64,000 nt of DNA, taken from Brachionus manjavacas. Lineage: Eukaryota; Rotifera; Eurotatoria; Ploima; Brachionidae. Of this stretch, positions 62,813 through 64,000 are shown piece by piece (within the stretch, counting starts at the first letter, position 1; every line of letters starts with the position of its first letter). Location of the stretch: NCBI GenBank assembly GCA_019054805.1, contig JAHQIY010000004.1, positions 744,001-808,000 of the forward strand. Direction: 5' to 3'. The position numbers and the translations under genes are program-made. The notes under the pieces were generated by a model that saw nothing but the letters and a program-made list of their open reading frames with translations, did not search any database and was not told the origin of the DNA.

Positions 62813-64000
62813 ATAGTAGTAGTAGTAGTAGTTGTAGTATACAAGCTGTGGGGGATCGAGGATCCCGAGCAAGATCGTCAGTAGACGATCTGCTTTAACA
62901 GCCTACGTCAAGTTGTCATATTCAGCTTAACTATACCCGAGAAGTTTATCAATTCGATTTTTAAATTTATTCGTGTTGACTGTGCTTCTAGTTGTTATAT
63001 CTATTGTGATCCAGTTACCAGCTGTCCTGTTTGTAAAAAAGTTATATCGAACTAAACAATTTCTAATGATTTGTCTCTCAATTGCTAACTGACCCTTTCT
63101 TGTATGACCTGCTGGACTATCAAGACTGTTTGAATCTAGTAATTGGTTTCCATGTATTAACTCAACTTGATCATGTCCGTGGTGAATTTTATGTAGCTGA
63201 ATTAGATCTCTACGCTGCCATCTTTCTTCAAGTGTTATCCAATTAAGAGTTTCTCTTCTAACTGCATATGGTTTCGACTTTAGTTCCGGGACAAGTTTAG
63301 AAAATTTTCTCTGAACACGCTCAAGTTTCAATGTTTCAATGTCGCAACGTCGATAAGGATTCCAAGCACCGACTGCAATCTCAAGGTGCGGCCTAACGAA
63401 TGACTTAAAGAGCAGGTTTACAAGTTCGAGAGAGAAGTAGGTGAATGTGTTTTTTTTTCTTGATGCTTCCATCGAGGCTCTCGCTGCTTCTCTTTTACAT
63501 TATTCTCCTGATTTTAGGTCACTGGTGATGATAATTCAAGTCACGCTCTTTACTTGTTTTTGCTAGTTTTTGACCATCCATAATGTAGTCGTGACATCTG
63601 TTTTCAACACCAAGATGCATACTTTCATATTTAATCTGATTAAAGCTCATCTTCAAGTACAATGACCAGTCTACTAAATTATCGAGGTCCTGTTGAAGCA
63701 TTTTGAATTCAACCTCATTGGTCACATGGCTCATTAGCTTTGTATCATCTGCATAAAGCTTGCAGATAGATCTACATCTGTCAGGCAAGTCATTGACATA
63801 TATTACGAAGAGAAGAGGACCAAGAACGGATCCTTGAGGTACTCCGCTAGTGACTTGCTTCCAATCGGAAACAACGCTACCAGTAACGACTCGTTGCTTT
63901 CGGCCTGATAGGAAGGAGCGAATCCAATCAACTATAAGAACTGGAATATCATAAGCCGCTAATTTTACCAGGAGTAGTTCATGTGAGACCTTGTCAAATG
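62813..64000 (-). pseudogene. LINE (RT to 3' tail), runs off the window
   Basis: The minus-strand frame is open from the window edge to 63519 with KAFDKVSHELLLVKLAAYD-like start, [20 protein letters not shown] and KLYADDTKLM (YADD at 63755-63744). After one or two frameshifts near 63500 it continues as 63472-62927 (LVNLLFKSFVRPHLEIAVGA to NRIDKLLGYS). Then the 3' UTR ends TATACTACAACTACTACTAC. It is the best preserved LINE here. The degenerate copy at 18255-18865 is the same family. Confidence 0.88.

Overview
This is a strongly AT-rich eukaryotic (animal) contig with very few host genes in a dense graveyard of transposable elements. Predicted introns are short (52 and 70 nt inside two transposases), except for one host intron of about 4 kb filled with transposon debris. 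The mix of ISXO2/Merlin, Ginger/KRBA2-like, hAT, MULE, Tc1, copia, gypsy and several LINE families, plus Lys50 homeodomain and animal-type GPAT3/4 genes, suggests an invertebrate. A monogonont rotifer (Brachionus-like) is my best guess; this is inference, not proof.

Host genes with good support: (1) 2487-4436 (+), a 649-aa zinc finger/coiled coil/WD40 protein; (2) 20141-14517 (-), its paralogue, which I assemble from two exons (531 aa); (3) 11579-10932 (-), a K50-class homeodomain protein; (4) 44355-42949 (-), a GPAT3/4-type ER glycerol-3-phosphate acyltransferase, intronless and much more GC-rich than its surroundings; (5) 8609-8905 (+), a small secreted six-cysteine protein of unknown function.

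Mobile DNA by region: 4.6-5.2 kb, a foldback element with a perfect 8-bp target duplication and a MITE; 12.2-20.8 kb, LINE fragments and an inverted repeat pair around and inside the WD40 paralogue; 21.0-22.8 kb, an apparently intact ISXO2/Merlin transposon; 22.9-29.2 kb, stacked remnants of Tc1, copia, hAT, LINE, MULE and gypsy; 29.57-40.04 kb, a gypsy-like LTR element carrying a hAT element, which itself carries a Ginger/KRBA2-like integrase transposon (three-level nest); 40.5-46.6 kb, a solo copia LTR, a LINE, the GPAT gene and a Tc1-like MITE; 48.7-49.7 kb, a deletion-derivative MULE; 51.6-55.1 kb, a decayed gypsy element hit by two MITEs; 55.5-64 kb, four LINE copies, the last running off the window edge.

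The most interesting points are a macro-domain-like (ADP-ribose-binding fold) segment between the protease and integrase of the 29.6-40.0 kb LTR element; three elements that look like one ISXO2/Merlin superfamily with 8-bp duplications; and a zinc-finger/coiled-coil/WD40 family that keeps exact cysteine spacing between two diverged copies. Several listed reading-frame starts are not ATG; I moved starts to the first sensible ATG and say so.
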